From positions 682,001 through 746,000 of the forward strand of contig NC_015437.1 of the NCBI RefSeq assembly GCF_000208405.1: a stretch of 64,000 bases of DNA, given 5' to 3'. The DNA comes from Selenomonas sputigena ATCC 35185 (GTDB lineage: Bacteria; Bacillota; Negativicutes; Selenomonadales; Selenomonadaceae). Below the pieces are notes generated by a model, which saw nothing but the letters and a program-made list of their open reading frames with translations, searched no databases and was not told the origin of the DNA. The translations under genes and the position numbers were made by a program. Of this stretch, positions 27,467 through 36,457 are shown one piece after another (the stretch's first letter is position 1; every line of letters starts with the position of its first letter).

Positions 27467-28568
27467 CGAATTGTCAAGTCAAGTGCAACGTCTCTGAATA
27501 ATAGACCTCGTAGGGAGTTCTGTATCCTAGGCATTTGCGTGGACGTCGATTTAATTTATCAAACATCTCCTGAATGTATGCATCCGGTATGTCGGTGATG
27601 TCTTGTCCTTTGGGAAAGTATTCGCGAAGCAGACCATTTGTATTCTCGTTTGCTCCTCGTTCCCAAGGATGATGTGGTGGGGGAAAATAAAATTTGACTC
27701 CTTCCAAAGCTTCAGTAACTTCCGCGTGCTTCGCAAATTCTTTGCCCCTGTCCGGCGTGATAGATTTTACGGGATGTCCTTCCAATGCGATCAACATAAC
27801 TTCGTTGACATCGGCAGCACGTTTGGCAGAAGATTTCCCTCCAACGAGAAAGCGCGTCTTACGATCCACTAAAGTCACTAAACAAGCCTTGCCTGTTTTC
27901 CCAGCAACCGTATCGCCTTCCCAATGCCCTCTGCGCGAACGGTTCTGCGCCCCCGCCGGACGATTCGCGATGTCATTTGAAATCGCGATCTTGCCGCGGT
28001 TTTCAACATAACCCTTTCGATGGCGCGATTTTCCACGATGACGCAATTTGCGAATTACACCGCGATTTCCATGCGATTTGTTTGGATCGTCAAACTGCCC
28101 CGCGTAAATTGCACGATAGATCGTGTTGTAGCTAATGATAGGTCTATGGTATTCCAATGCAAGCCGTCCGGCAATCTGTTCAGGAGACCATTGTTGATTC
28201 AAGAATTTCTCCCTGACGTATGCATAAAGGGAAGCATCTTCCAGTCGCTTATGCGGATGGCATAACTTACGCCGGGTCTCATACTGACGTTGGGCAGTGG
28301 CAGGTTGATAAAATCCATTTTTGGTATTTCGCCGTAGTTCTCGGGAAATGGTCGCCTTGTTACGCCCAAGCTTTTTTGCAATTGCGGAAACAGAATTGTC
28401 TTGAGCATGAAAAAACATTATCTTTTCACGCTCAACTAGTGTAAGATGATGGTAGTGACACATGGGTTGCTCCTTTCTTATGGTTGTCTTTGCAAACACC
28501 ATTATACCAGAAGCACCCTTGTGTCATTCTTTTATTTCAACAATTGTTGCATTTAGATTGTACATTCG
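27467..28568 (-). mobile_element. IS30 family insertion sequence
   Basis: About 1.1 kb containing one transposase gene. Imperfect terminal repeats (16 of 23 positions) run from CGAATTGTCAAG at the left and, inverted, from CTTGTAACAT-like sequence around 28546-28568 at the right. Its right end cuts into a SUFU-domain gene. Confidence 0.75.
27474..28463 (-). CDS. IS30 family transposase
   Basis: 329 residues. N-terminal helix-turn-helix HLTLVEREKIMFF plus AIAKKLGRNKATISREL at about 25-41, and an integrase core with the DDE residues in HWEGDTVAG, TPDRGKEFAKH and HPWERGANENTNGLLREYFPKG. AAAGGAG precedes the ATG (MCHYHHL). Appears intact and could be active. Confidence 0.93.
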   Translation of the reverse strand: MCHYHHLTLVEREKIMFFHAQDNSVSAIAKKLGRNKATISRELRRNTKNGFYQPATAQRQYETRRKLCHPHKRLEDASLYAYVREKFLNQQWSPEQIAGRLALEYHRPIISYNTIYRAIYAGQFDDPNKSHGNRGVIRKLRHRGKSRHRKGYVENRGKIAISNDIANRPAGAQNRSRRGHWEGDTVAGKTGKACLVTLVDRKTRFLVGGKSSAKRAADVNEVMLIALEGHPVKSITPDRGKEFAKHAEVTEALEGVKFYFPPPHHPWERGANENTNGLLREYFPKGQDITDIPDAYIQEMFDKLNRRPRKCLGYRTPYEVYYSETLHLT

Positions 28569-28993
28569 CCCCCAATAAAAAGGAGTATATCGAGAGGTAT
28601 GGCGGTGCGGATGATGCGGCGCCGGGCTGGGATGCGAGTGACGCTGCTTTGAAAAAGATCTATCCGAACACAGCGGAAAGACATTACGGTACGATCATCA
28701 AATTCATGTTGGGCGGCAAAGATCCGCTGGATGGAATCAGTATATATGACAACAGCGAACAGGAATTTCATCGCTATGTTGTAAGTTACGGCATGTCGGA
28801 ATTATATTATGATCTGGATAGTGCGGACAAGGAATTCAGTGGCTGGGGATACGAATTTACCATGCGCATCGTGCCTTTTGCAGATGATAAAGATGCGGAA
28901 AATAAGGACGGAAGCATGGCATATAATGAGCCGCGCTGGGTGATCAACTTGATGCAGAATATTGCCAGATATGTATACGATACAGGAAATTAC
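28569..28993 (+). pseudogene. SUFU-domain protein gene truncated at both ends by IS
   Basis: The surviving frame begins KKEYIERYGGADDAAPGW, then HYGTIIKFMLGGKDPLDGIS, then GMSELYYDL and ends RWVINLMQNIARYVYDTGNY, the pattern of bacterial suppressor-of-fused domain proteins. The first few codons are lost to the IS30 element, and the C-terminal third is replaced by IS256 sequence, which adds GSV and a stop. Bacterial SUFU proteins are often immunity-like partners in polymorphic toxin loci. Confidence 0.8.
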
Positions 28994-30357
28994 GGGAGTG
29001 TATAATAGTTTGTGTAAATGCCAAGTTTGGTGATTTATTTCAAGCTCGATTCGAGCATCCACTAGGAGGGCTTTTCCAACATGGCAAAACGCAAAATGAT
29101 TCCCACTCCGGCAGACAATATCGCCAAACAAATCATGGAAACCTACCAACCCCAAGACGCACAAGAAATCCAAGATGTTGTCAAACGCATCTTCGCACCC
29201 ATCTTCGAGGCGGCGCTCAAAGGGGAGATGCAAAATCATCTCGGCTATGCCAACCATGAACGCACGAACTCCAGTGGCAATGCTCGCAACGGATACTCCG
29301 AAAAGGCCCTCAAGACAACCTTGGGAGAAGTCCCCATCCACGTGCCCCGTGACCGTCAAGGCTCCTTCGAGCCGCAGATCGTCAAGAAGCACCAGCGTGA
29401 TGTCTCTTCCATTGAAGGCAAGGTTCTCGCCCTGTACGGACGCGGTATGAGCCAGCGCGACATCGCCGCCACCGTCGAGGACATCTATGGTTTTAAGATG
29501 TCGCATGAACAGATTTCCCATATCACGGACTGCATCATGGAGCAAGTGAAGGAATGGAGAAACCGTCCGTTGAAGCCATTCTATCCGTTCGTGTTCGTCG
29601 ACTGCCTGTACGTCTCGCTGCGCACGGAGCGCGGCATCCAACAAACGGCGGTGCACGTCGTCCTGGCTTACGATATGGATGGGTGCAAGGATGTGCTCGG
29701 GCTTTGGATCAACGAAGTCGAGAGCAAGCATGCATGGATGCAGGTTTTTGACGAACTCAAGTCGCGCGGCTTGGAAGCCATCGGCTTTCTCTCCATGGAC
29801 GGCGTGACGGGTCTGGAAGACGGTGCGCGAGCGATCTTCCCACAGGTGGTCGTGCAGCGATGCATCGTACATCTGATTCGCAACTCCATCCGATACATCC
29901 CGCGCAAAGATTGGAGTCGTTTCACGAAGGATCTCAAAGCTATATACGGCGCGGTGAATGCGCGTCAGGCACGCGAGCGATTCGAACAGTTCCAGAAGGA
30001 CTGGGCGAGCTATCCCGGCGCTGTCGCCGTATGGCAGAACAACTTCACGCATGTCGAGCAACTGTTTTCTTACGGCAGTGCCGTGCGCAAGGTCATGTAT
30101 ACGACGAACGCGATCGAGAGCGTGAACTCCAACTTCCGCAAAGTCACGAAGAAGGGTTCTTTCCCGAACGAGGATGCTGTGTTCAAGCTGCTGTACTTAC
30201 GGGTGCAGGAGCTTTACCAGAAATGGGCAGGGCGCAGGATACCAAACTGGGCGCTCGTTCGCAACCAACTGTTGATGGATGAGCGTATGGCGAAACTCAT
30301 GGAACACTATGATACGACATACTGAAAAGTGATTTACACAAAACTCTTGACACACCC
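28994..30357 (+). mobile_element. IS256 family insertion sequence
   Basis: 1.36 kb. Outer ends GGGAGTGT and ACACACCC and the inner 11 bases TTTGTGTAAAT match as inverted repeats. Direct target repeats are not exact. The 229 bases between this element and the next hold no gene. Confidence 0.85.
29081..30325 (+). CDS. IS256 family (mutator-type) transposase
   Basis: 414 residues with the mutator transposase pattern: LKGEMQNHLGYANHER near the N-terminus, RDRQGSFEPQIVKKHQRDV, then catalytic acids in FVFVDCLYVSLR, MDGVTGLEDG and the late TTNAIESVNSNFRKVTK. AGGAGGGC precedes the ATG. Full length and apparently intact. G+C-rich codon use differs sharply from the interrupted gene upstream. Confidence 0.95.
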   Translation: MAKRKMIPTPADNIAKQIMETYQPQDAQEIQDVVKRIFAPIFEAALKGEMQNHLGYANHERTNSSGNARNGYSEKALKTTLGEVPIHVPRDRQGSFEPQIVKKHQRDVSSIEGKVLALYGRGMSQRDIAATVEDIYGFKMSHEQISHITDCIMEQVKEWRNRPLKPFYPFVFVDCLYVSLRTERGIQQTAVHVVLAYDMDGCKDVLGLWINEVESKHAWMQVFDELKSRGLEAIGFLSMDGVTGLEDGARAIFPQVVVQRCIVHLIRNSIRYIPRKDWSRFTKDLKAIYGAVNARQARERFEQFQKDWASYPGAVAVWQNNFTHVEQLFSYGSAVRKVMYTTNAIESVNSNFRKVTKKGSFPNEDAVFKLLYLRVQELYQKWAGRRIPNWALVRNQLLMDERMAKLMEHYDTTY

Positions 30358-30586
30358 GAGAAATTTTCGTAAATTCGCAAAGTAACTTCCGCTGATGTAA
30401 GTCTATGGGATTTAGTCTAAGAAAGCCGATAGGAGTAAGTGCGAGAAGCATCAGAATTTGTATGCAATGGATGACCTGAGCACAATATCGTCTTAAAAGC
30501 GACCGAACCATAAGGGATAAGCTAGAAAGAAGGACATGCTTCGCACTCCGAAAAGCGAGGCTTTTCAGAGTAAGTTCCACCCTGGC

Positions 30587-31890
30587 GGGATTTACTATGA
30601 GAAAGATGTGCAGCGCAAGATCAGCCCTTTAGAAGTCTAGGAGACTGCACGACATCTTCCGGCGCAACATACGAGATGCCCAAAAGAGCAGCCAGTTCCT
30701 CGGAAAAAGCGAACGTAAACATCTCATAGGGAGACTTGCCGCTGTAAATGTTGCGACGGACGCCATTGATGTGCGAAAAAATCAAATTGACGGTATCCTG
30801 TGTGAAATGGTCGAAAGAAGACCCCTTCGGCACAATATCGCGAAAAAGCGTGTGATTCTTCTCAATTTGCGCCTTCTGGTAAGACTGCATGGGATCGCAG
30901 AAAAAAAGGCAGGCCTCCTTTTCCCCCTCAAGATTGTTCTCAAAGGCGAAAACATCGGAGAACTCTCCACCGTTGTCCGTAAGCATCACGGGCATAAGGG
31001 CAGGAAAAGCAAAACCGCCTGCAGTCAAAGTTCGTTTGACCTCTTGGAACTTCAAGGCAGCCTGCACAGCCGTCTTGTTTTCGAGCAGAAGCCCGAACAT
31101 GAAATTGAACGCAGTGAAGTGGACGGTGAGGATGACTTTGCCGCCTGAAACTCCGATAACGGTATCAAGCTGCGTATGTGCGCTAAGCCCTTCCCGTTCC
31201 ATATGAGCGAGGAAATCCGCATAGGTGCGTTCCTTCTTTATGGCAGAAGGAACGACATCCGCCCGCTTCTTTTTGCGAGGCTTGAACTTTACGGCGCGTG
31301 GAAGGTGAATCTTGGAAGCCGAATAATATCCCTTGGAAAAATGCCGATAAACTGTGCTGAGAGACACATTGAGCTCTGGGTGAGAAGCGACGATATGATA
31401 AATGTGCTGCCCCTTCTCAATGCAAGAGGAAATGATGCGATCCTGCTTGTAAAAAGACGCACGGTTCAACGGAATGCCTTCGCGTGCATCGTGCAGGAGC
31501 GCTTCGTATTCGGCATGTGCCTGCGGAGCGACATAGAGAAGGCGGAGGAAGCGGCAGTTAGCAGAACGGCGCTTGGGGCAGGCGTTGCAGACGAAGGGTG
31601 CCTTTTCGAGCAAGGGGCAGAGTTCGTCTGTTTGCACGAACGCATTGCGGTGCTCTTTGCGATGTCGCTTCACTTCGTAAGATATGGTGGTAGGATCTTT
31701 CTGAACGAGCAGGGCGATCGCCTTGAAGGACAATCCCCTGTCGAGCCCGTTCATGATTTCCTGGCGGTCTTGTGCAGTAAGGTGCTTGTTCTTCTTGTTG
31801 TTGTCTGCTTGCTTCATGATGACAGCCTCCTTTGTGTAGAGAGATTTCTCACACTAAATTCAGCCATAAATTCTTCTCAGAGTAAATCCC
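30587..31890 (-). mobile_element. IS30-like insertion sequence
   Basis: 1.3 kb flanked by inverted repeats beginning GGGATTTACT(A/C)TGAGAA. A partial extra copy of the terminal motif (GGGATTTACTTTGG) lies about 20 bp beyond the right end. Confidence 0.85.
30621..31817 (-). CDS. IS30-like transposase
   Basis: 398 residues. N-terminal helix-turn-helix (HLTAQDRQEIMNGLDRG and KDPTTISYEVKRH), a Cys-rich stretch CNACPKRRSANC at about 75-90, and an integrase core with acids in QLDTVIG, LTDNGGEFSD and the late IEKNHTLFRDIVPKG. Longer than the IS30 transposase nearby and clearly a different lineage. GGAGG precedes the ATG. Looks intact. Confidence 0.92.
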   Translation of the reverse strand: MKQADNNKKNKHLTAQDRQEIMNGLDRGLSFKAIALLVQKDPTTISYEVKRHRKEHRNAFVQTDELCPLLEKAPFVCNACPKRRSANCRFLRLLYVAPQAHAEYEALLHDAREGIPLNRASFYKQDRIISSCIEKGQHIYHIVASHPELNVSLSTVYRHFSKGYYSASKIHLPRAVKFKPRKKKRADVVPSAIKKERTYADFLAHMEREGLSAHTQLDTVIGVSGGKVILTVHFTAFNFMFGLLLENKTAVQAALKFQEVKRTLTAGGFAFPALMPVMLTDNGGEFSDVFAFENNLEGEKEACLFFCDPMQSYQKAQIEKNHTLFRDIVPKGSSFDHFTQDTVNLIFSHINGVRRNIYSGKSPYEMFTFAFSEELAALLGISYVAPEDVVQSPRLLKG

Positions 31891-32154
31891 GTTAGTGACC
31901 TATTATGTGGGATTTACTTTGGAAATTTACCCCCGAGAAATTTTATCTGCCTGTCATTTACTGCCGTATGTTTGTTGGAGAGTTTCTGCTATAATAGATG
32001 CACTTGTCAACAAAAACTGGACACAAAAATTCCAAAAATAGTCATGGAAACCTGAATCTCAGACAAACCTTATCGAAGCGTTAGACAACCGTTGAAGACC
32101 GAGATTTTTATGCTGGTTTGGATGTCTACGGAATCTATTCACAATGACCGTTTA

Positions 32155-33024
32155 TCAAGTGTCGGCTCTTCCGCGCTTGGGCGCGAACCGTTCCCGATAC
32201 TGCTTTGGAGTAAGGTATCCAAGGGCGTATGCGGGACGCTCTTCGTTGAAGAATCGAATATATTCGGCGACCTGCCCGGGGACATCGTCTGCAGATGTGA
32301 TGTGCAAATCCGTAAACAACTCGACCTTTACCCATCCGTTGATGGATTCCATGGCAGCATTGTCCGTCGGCGTGCCGGCTCTGGACATGGATCTAGTGAT
32401 GTTATACATGGGCAGGAGTTCGTTGTAGCTTTTGGAAGCGTATACAGAGCCTCGGTCACTATGAAGGACAAGCTCCTGATTCGGATATTGCTTCTTGAAC
32501 TCGATGACATCCCGCAAACCATTGAGATAGGTCATACGATCGCCGCGCTTGGATGAAAGCGAATGTGCAATCAGCTCATCATTCCATAAATCCATATACA
32601 ACGTGAGTTCATAATAGATGCCCTGCACATAAAAGGCAGTCATGTCGCTCACCACGCATTCCATCGGACCGGCAATATTGATTCCTGCGAGCAACAGATT
32701 CGGGTACGTTTTGAACGAATCCCCGGGCTTCTTGTACTTGTAATGCTTGGAAACACTCTTGATTCCAGCAATCTTGCAGCATTTATGGGCATAGGGATCG
32801 GAAAAGACGATTCCCTTGTCCAACCGGATCTTGGCATTCAACCAACGATACCCGTGAGAAGGAAAGCGGCTATGGTATTGCTGGAACAACTCGATGCTCT
32901 GTACAAGCCGTTTCTCCTGTTCCGATGGATTTTCAACGCTCTTCTTCCAGTTGTAGAAACTGCTGCGTGGAATGCCCATCTTTTCGCAGAGCAGCTGGAT
33001 CGGGAACTCCCCGGAAAGCTCCAC
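32155..33024 (-). CDS. IS3 family transposase OrfB
   Basis: 289 residues from a GTG, but the frame is open back to 33096, giving KEVHSYRQEEYQVIVELSG, the usual N-terminus of OrfB. It is therefore most likely made as an OrfAB fusion by -1 frameshifting on a run of seven A (reverse strand of 33096-33102). Integrase core with DDE acids in VVSDMTAFY, LHSDRGSVYAS and DNAAMESINGWVKVEL. Appears intact. Confidence 0.92.
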   Translation of the reverse strand: MELSGEFPIQLLCEKMGIPRSSFYNWKKSVENPSEQEKRLVQSIELFQQYHSRFPSHGYRWLNAKIRLDKGIVFSDPYAHKCCKIAGIKSVSKHYKYKKPGDSFKTYPNLLLAGINIAGPMECVVSDMTAFYVQGIYYELTLYMDLWNDELIAHSLSSKRGDRMTYLNGLRDVIEFKKQYPNQELVLHSDRGSVYASKSYNELLPMYNITRSMSRAGTPTDNAAMESINGWVKVELFTDLHITSADDVPGQVAEYIRFFNEERPAYALGYLTPKQYRERFAPKRGRADT

Positions 33025-33026
33025 GA

Positions 33027-33395
33027 TTACTTGGTACTCTTCTTGCCGATAGGAATGAACTTCTTTTCCGCACCAACTCCTTCCACCAGATAGGCTTTTT
33101 TTAAGCGCGCTTCCGTAATCCTAGCCATCACAAGGGCGTCGATCAGCTCTTCTTTCGTCATGGATTGGAGGTCTTCCAGTCCCGCGGGCGTCGGCTTGAA
33201 TTTCATATTGGCAAGACCGCAGTTGCTCTTTGTTCCTCTTTTTGGAGGGAGTCGGGTGGCATTTCGGTACTGCCGCATATAATTTCGCGCCGTTTCGTCG
33301 CTGATCTCATATTCTTCTGCTGCTTCATACCTTGTGAGTTCGCCGTCGTAAATCCGACGGCCTATGTCCAATCTTTGCTCTTTCGTGTACTTCAT
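33027..33395 (-). CDS. IS3 family OrfA
   Basis: 122 residues with an N-terminal helix-turn-helix (RLDIGRRIYDGELTRYEAAE, then EISDETARNYMRQY) that binds the element ends. The chosen ATG follows GGAGGTTGCC. Contains the A7 slippery run used to shift into the OrfB frame. It ends 2 bp before the OrfB GTG. Confidence 0.9.
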   Translation of the reverse strand: MKYTKEQRLDIGRRIYDGELTRYEAAEEYEISDETARNYMRQYRNATRLPPKRGTKSNCGLANMKFKPTPAGLEDLQSMTKEELIDALVMARITEARLKKAYLVEGVGAEKKFIPIGKKSTK

Positions 33396-33590
33396 GTGGC
33401 AACCTCCTGTGCGCATCAGAGAGCTAAATTGTCCACCGCTTGTTATCCTGTGTACAGAATACTACAAACGGTGTCTGATTTATACCCCCTCTGTGTCCAG
33501 TTTTAGTTTACCACTTCAAGAAGAAGTAGACTGTGCAGAGGGTTATTTTCGAGGATCCATAGGTGTTAAGAGAAAAGGAGATGAAAGGCT

Positions 33591-33956
33591 ATGAAACGGG
33601 CAGTAAAGGTAATGGTGTTGGTTCTTACGTTGATGCTGGCGATGTCGAGCATGAGTTTCGCCATGTGGACAGGTACTGTCAGCCAGAGCGATTTCCAGAA
33701 CTATGTGAAATCTGCAAAGTTTGCGATCTTTGTCAAGAGAGGCAGCACGATCACGATGTACGAGGCCAGCTCGCCATCTTCTGCGGCAGGTGAGTTCCGA
33801 AGCGCACTGCCGAGCGGCAGGCTCGATGTCTACACGGGCAATATCGCTGTGCGCGACTATCTTGAGGAGTATGGCTACTACGATGTGCGGCGCGACGGTG
33901 AGGATATCGGCGGAGGCGTTCGTGCCTACCATTTTACTGAATGGGAAAAGATGTAG
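33591..33956 (+). CDS. Small secreted protein of unknown function
   Basis: 121 residues. A classical signal peptide (Lys/Arg start, hydrophobic core VMVLVLTLMLAM, cleavage after SFA) leads to a mature protein of about 96 residues with no Cys. The mature part, WTGTVSQSDFQNYVKSAKFAIF and following, suggests a small alpha/beta fold. AAAAGGAGATG lies upstream. First of three consecutive genes for exported proteins; the next two are paralogues of each other but not clearly of this one. Family not recognised. Confidence 0.78.
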   Translation: MKRAVKVMVLVLTLMLAMSSMSFAMWTGTVSQSDFQNYVKSAKFAIFVKRGSTITMYEASSPSSAAGEFRSALPSGRLDVYTGNIAVRDYLEEYGYYDVRRDGEDIGGGVRAYHFTEWEKM

Positions 33957-34154
33957 CATCGTGCAGGGATGCACTCGGTTTGCTTTTTTCAATGTAAGGA
34001 AGATATGGAGCGGACTCTGTGCATTCGGTTGATATGAGGATTTGCGGAAACTTTGGGGACATCCTTTGCATCGCAAGTGAATGTTCGAAAAACGCATCCA
34101 TTCATGAAGCGAAGCTTCTGGATGGGTGCGTTTTTGTTTTTATGGAGGTGCGAG

Positions 34155-34912
34155 ATGAAACGGTTTGCTTTGTTTATCTTATGCGCACTCGTGCTGCTCG
34201 TTTCGGGGCAGAGCGAGGCGGCGATGGGAATTTCGCTGGATTCAGTCCATCAAATCTTGGAGCGCCTGGAAGGTACATGGTACGATGAAGATGGGAATGC
34301 GGTGCTGACGATCGAGGGCAATACGATCAACGGCTGCGAGGTTGTCGGCGGCGATCGACTGGCAAACGGACCAGGCAGCGGCTCTCTGGACTTCATCATT
34401 GGAGAGGCGGCCGGCACGCGCACGCTGCGCATTGGTTGGCTGCTTTTCGGCGGGCCGGGGGACTACATCCGACTGAACGATGGGGAAGCGCTGCAGCGCA
34501 CGCTGAATCCTGCTTGCTCCGAATCCGTCGAGGGCGTTCGTCTCGGTATGCGCACGCGCGCCGTGCGGGAAAGGCTCGGTGCGGGGCAGGAATTGAGCAG
34601 GGAAAATGCTTGCCGTGCAGGCGATGATACTTTTGCTTACGGCTGGCATTATCCGGGCAAGGGGCTTATCGTTCTCCATAAAGACGACATCGTGACAGGC
34701 CTTGTTCTGCTGCCGGAGAGCAACCTGTATTTTGACCGCTCCGGCCTCGGGGCAAACGACGGGCGGCATACGCGCGCGCCTATAAGATGTCCGAGATCCC
34801 CGTGGAAAGGACGTACAACAATCCGCTGGCGTTCTATGAGATCGCTCCCGGGGAGTTCTTCTCGTTCGGAAAGAATGGGAGCTATGTCAGGTTCAGCGCT
34901 GTGGCGCATTAA
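34155..34912 (+). pseudogene. Secreted protein gene with 4-base deletion frameshift
   Basis: Starts with a signal peptide (MKRFALFILCALVLLVSGQS) behind GGAGGTGCG. Residues up to about 205 match the next gene throughout (TWYDE-NAVLTIEG-TINGCEVV; RLGMRTRAVRERLGAG). Compared with it, four bases are missing near 34765, ahead of a CG-repeat tract. The old frame then resumes as AYARAYKMSEIPVERTYNN and IAPGEFFSFGKNGSYV, with its natural stop at 34912. As written, the shifted frame adds an unrelated basic tail to 34922. Function unknown. Confidence 0.8.
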
Positions 34913-34955
34913 TTTTTGGTGATAGTGGAATCTTTGCAGGATCGGGAGGTGCGGG

Positions 34956-35804
34956 ATGAAACATTTTTCTTTGCTCATCTTATGCGCACTCGTGCTGCTC
35001 GCTTTGGGACAGAGTGCGGCGGCGGAGCCGCGCGATGAGACCGATCGGGTTTTGGAGCGCATGGCGGGCACTTGGTACGATGAAGCGAGGTGTGCGGTGC
35101 TCACAATCGAGGGGCGCACGATCAACGGCTGCGAGGTCGTCGCCATGGAGGACTGGGTAGGCGGCCTTGCGTCCGGCGGTGCAAAGTTTCGAATCAGAGA
35201 GGCGGGTGGGGAGTGCATGCGCACGGGCTGCGAGGTCGGCACCAGGGAGGACCGGGCAGGCGGCCTTGCATCCGGTGCAGATTCCCGAACCAGAGAGGCA
35301 TACGGGGAGCGCACGCTTGGCATCGGCTGGAAGCTTTTCGGCGGTGCGGGGGACTATATCACGCTGGCGGGCGGCGATGCATTGCAGCGCACGCTGACGC
35401 CGGACTACTTTGAGTCCGTCGGCGGCGTTCATTTCGGTATGCGCACGCGCACCGTGCAGGAGATTCTCGGCGAGGGGAAGGAATTGAGTCGGGAGGAGCC
35501 CTGTCATGCAGGCGACATGAGTTTTTCCCAGGGCTTGTATTATCCGGATAAGAGGCTCATCGTTTTCCACGAAAAAGGAATCGTGACGGGACTTGTGCTT
35601 CTCCGGGGGAGCAAGCTGCGCTTTGAACGTTCCGGCCTCATGGCAAACGATTCGCGGAAGGCGTATGCCCGCGCCTATCGTTTGCCGCAGATTCCTGAGG
35701 AGTCGTCGAGAAGCATGACGGCAGCCTACAGCATCGCTCCCGATGAAAATCTTTCGTTCGGACTAAATGGGAGCTATGTCATGCTCAGTATTTACGAGAA
35801 TTAA
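34956..35804 (+). CDS. Secreted protein with internal tandem duplication
   Basis: 282 residues. A signal peptide nearly identical to that of the preceding gene (MKHFSLLILCALVLLALGQS), then GTWYDEARCAVLTIEGRTIN. At about 50-112 a segment of about 32 residues is present twice (CEVVAMEDWVGGLASG and CEVGTREDRAGGLASG with their following sequence), absent from the paralogue. The C-terminal half holds the shared GVHFGMRTRTVQEILGEGKE region. GGGAGG precedes the ATG. Its stop overlaps the end of the convergent ogt by 4 bp. No family recognised; extracytoplasmic role inferred only from the signal. Confidence 0.78.
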   Translation: MKHFSLLILCALVLLALGQSAAAEPRDETDRVLERMAGTWYDEARCAVLTIEGRTINGCEVVAMEDWVGGLASGGAKFRIREAGGECMRTGCEVGTREDRAGGLASGADSRTREAYGERTLGIGWKLFGGAGDYITLAGGDALQRTLTPDYFESVGGVHFGMRTRTVQEILGEGKELSREEPCHAGDMSFSQGLYYPDKRLIVFHEKGIVTGLVLLRGSKLRFERSGLMANDSRKAYARAYRLPQIPEESSRSMTAAYSIAPDENLSFGLNGSYVMLSIYEN

Positions 35805-36289
35805 GGTACAAAGAAGCGCGTCATATCTACGCCTTCGAGCGTCAAGAGCTGCACCTTCTTGTCGATGCCGTCGGCATAGCCCGTGAGGCTGCCGTTCGTG
35901 CCGACGACGCGGTGGCAGGGGACGATGTCGGAGATGGGGTTGTGCGCGACGGCGTGGGCGGCTTTTTCCATGCCGATGCGGCGGGCGATTTCGCCGTAGG
36001 TTATCGTTTCGCCGTAGGGGATCGAGAGCAGGATGTCCCAGACTTTTTGACGAAACGGCGTGGCTTTCGGTGCGAGCGACGGCAGAAAGTCGGGTTTCTT
36101 TCCGCTGAAGTAGAGGTCGAGCCAGCGGCATGCCTCCTGGAATACGGGGAGGCTTTTTTGTTTGTGCTCTTCTTCGAGCGTAGCGGCAAAGTATTTCTGC
36201 CCGTCGAACCAAAGGCCGACGAGCGCTGTGCCGTCGCTGGCGAGGGTCATGGAGCCGAATGGCGAGTCGTAATGCGCTGTGTATTGCAT
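35801..36289 (-). CDS. ogt: Methylated-DNA-protein cysteine methyltransferase, copy 1 with deletion
   Basis: Suicide repair enzyme that takes methyl groups from O6-methylguanine onto its own Cys. 162 residues, about 96% like copy 2 at 61360. The acceptor motif IVPCHRVVG is intact and the Arg-finger helix is recognisable. However, AHAVAHNPISD lacks four residues (GGAV) that copy 2 and the family have, exactly 12 bp, just ahead of the active site; Ser-Val is also changed to Ser-Asp. The enzyme is likely impaired, though the frame is open. AGGAAGCCTCTCC leads the ATG. Confidence 0.88.
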   Translation of the reverse strand: MQYTAHYDSPFGSMTLASDGTALVGLWFDGQKYFAATLEEEHKQKSLPVFQEACRWLDLYFSGKKPDFLPSLAPKATPFRQKVWDILLSIPYGETITYGEIARRIGMEKAAHAVAHNPISDIVPCHRVVGTNGSLTGYADGIDKKVQLLTLEGVDMTRFFVP

Positions 36290-36422
36290 GGAGAGGCTTC
36301 CTTTCGTATAGTGAAATTTTTAGATATTTCGACACAATGTTCTTTAATTATTATAAAGCAAGGATGAGAGGAGGACCAATTGTATTTTGTTTAAAATGTC
36401 ATCTGAATATTGGGAAAATCTA

Positions 36423-36451
36423 TTGTGCGATGCTGCATACCATGGTATCAT
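36423..36451 (+). promoter_or_regulatory. Promoter of the structured RNA and DUF2828 gene
   Basis: TTGTGC, 17-bp spacer, TATCAT. The predicted start falls at about 36458, the first base of the first RNA stem. A related promoter survives at the duplicated ogt locus near 62 kb. Confidence 0.6.
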
Positions 36452-36457
36452 ATACAG

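Larger units (their letters stand above)
32005..33513 (-). mobile_element. IS3 family insertion sequence (IS150-like)
   Basis: 1.5 kb with terminal repeats TGTCAACAAAAACTGGACAC on the left and TGGTAAACTAAAACTGGACA inverted on the right. Holds orfA and orfB. A solo copy of the left end recurs at 62223-62252. Confidence 0.9.
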
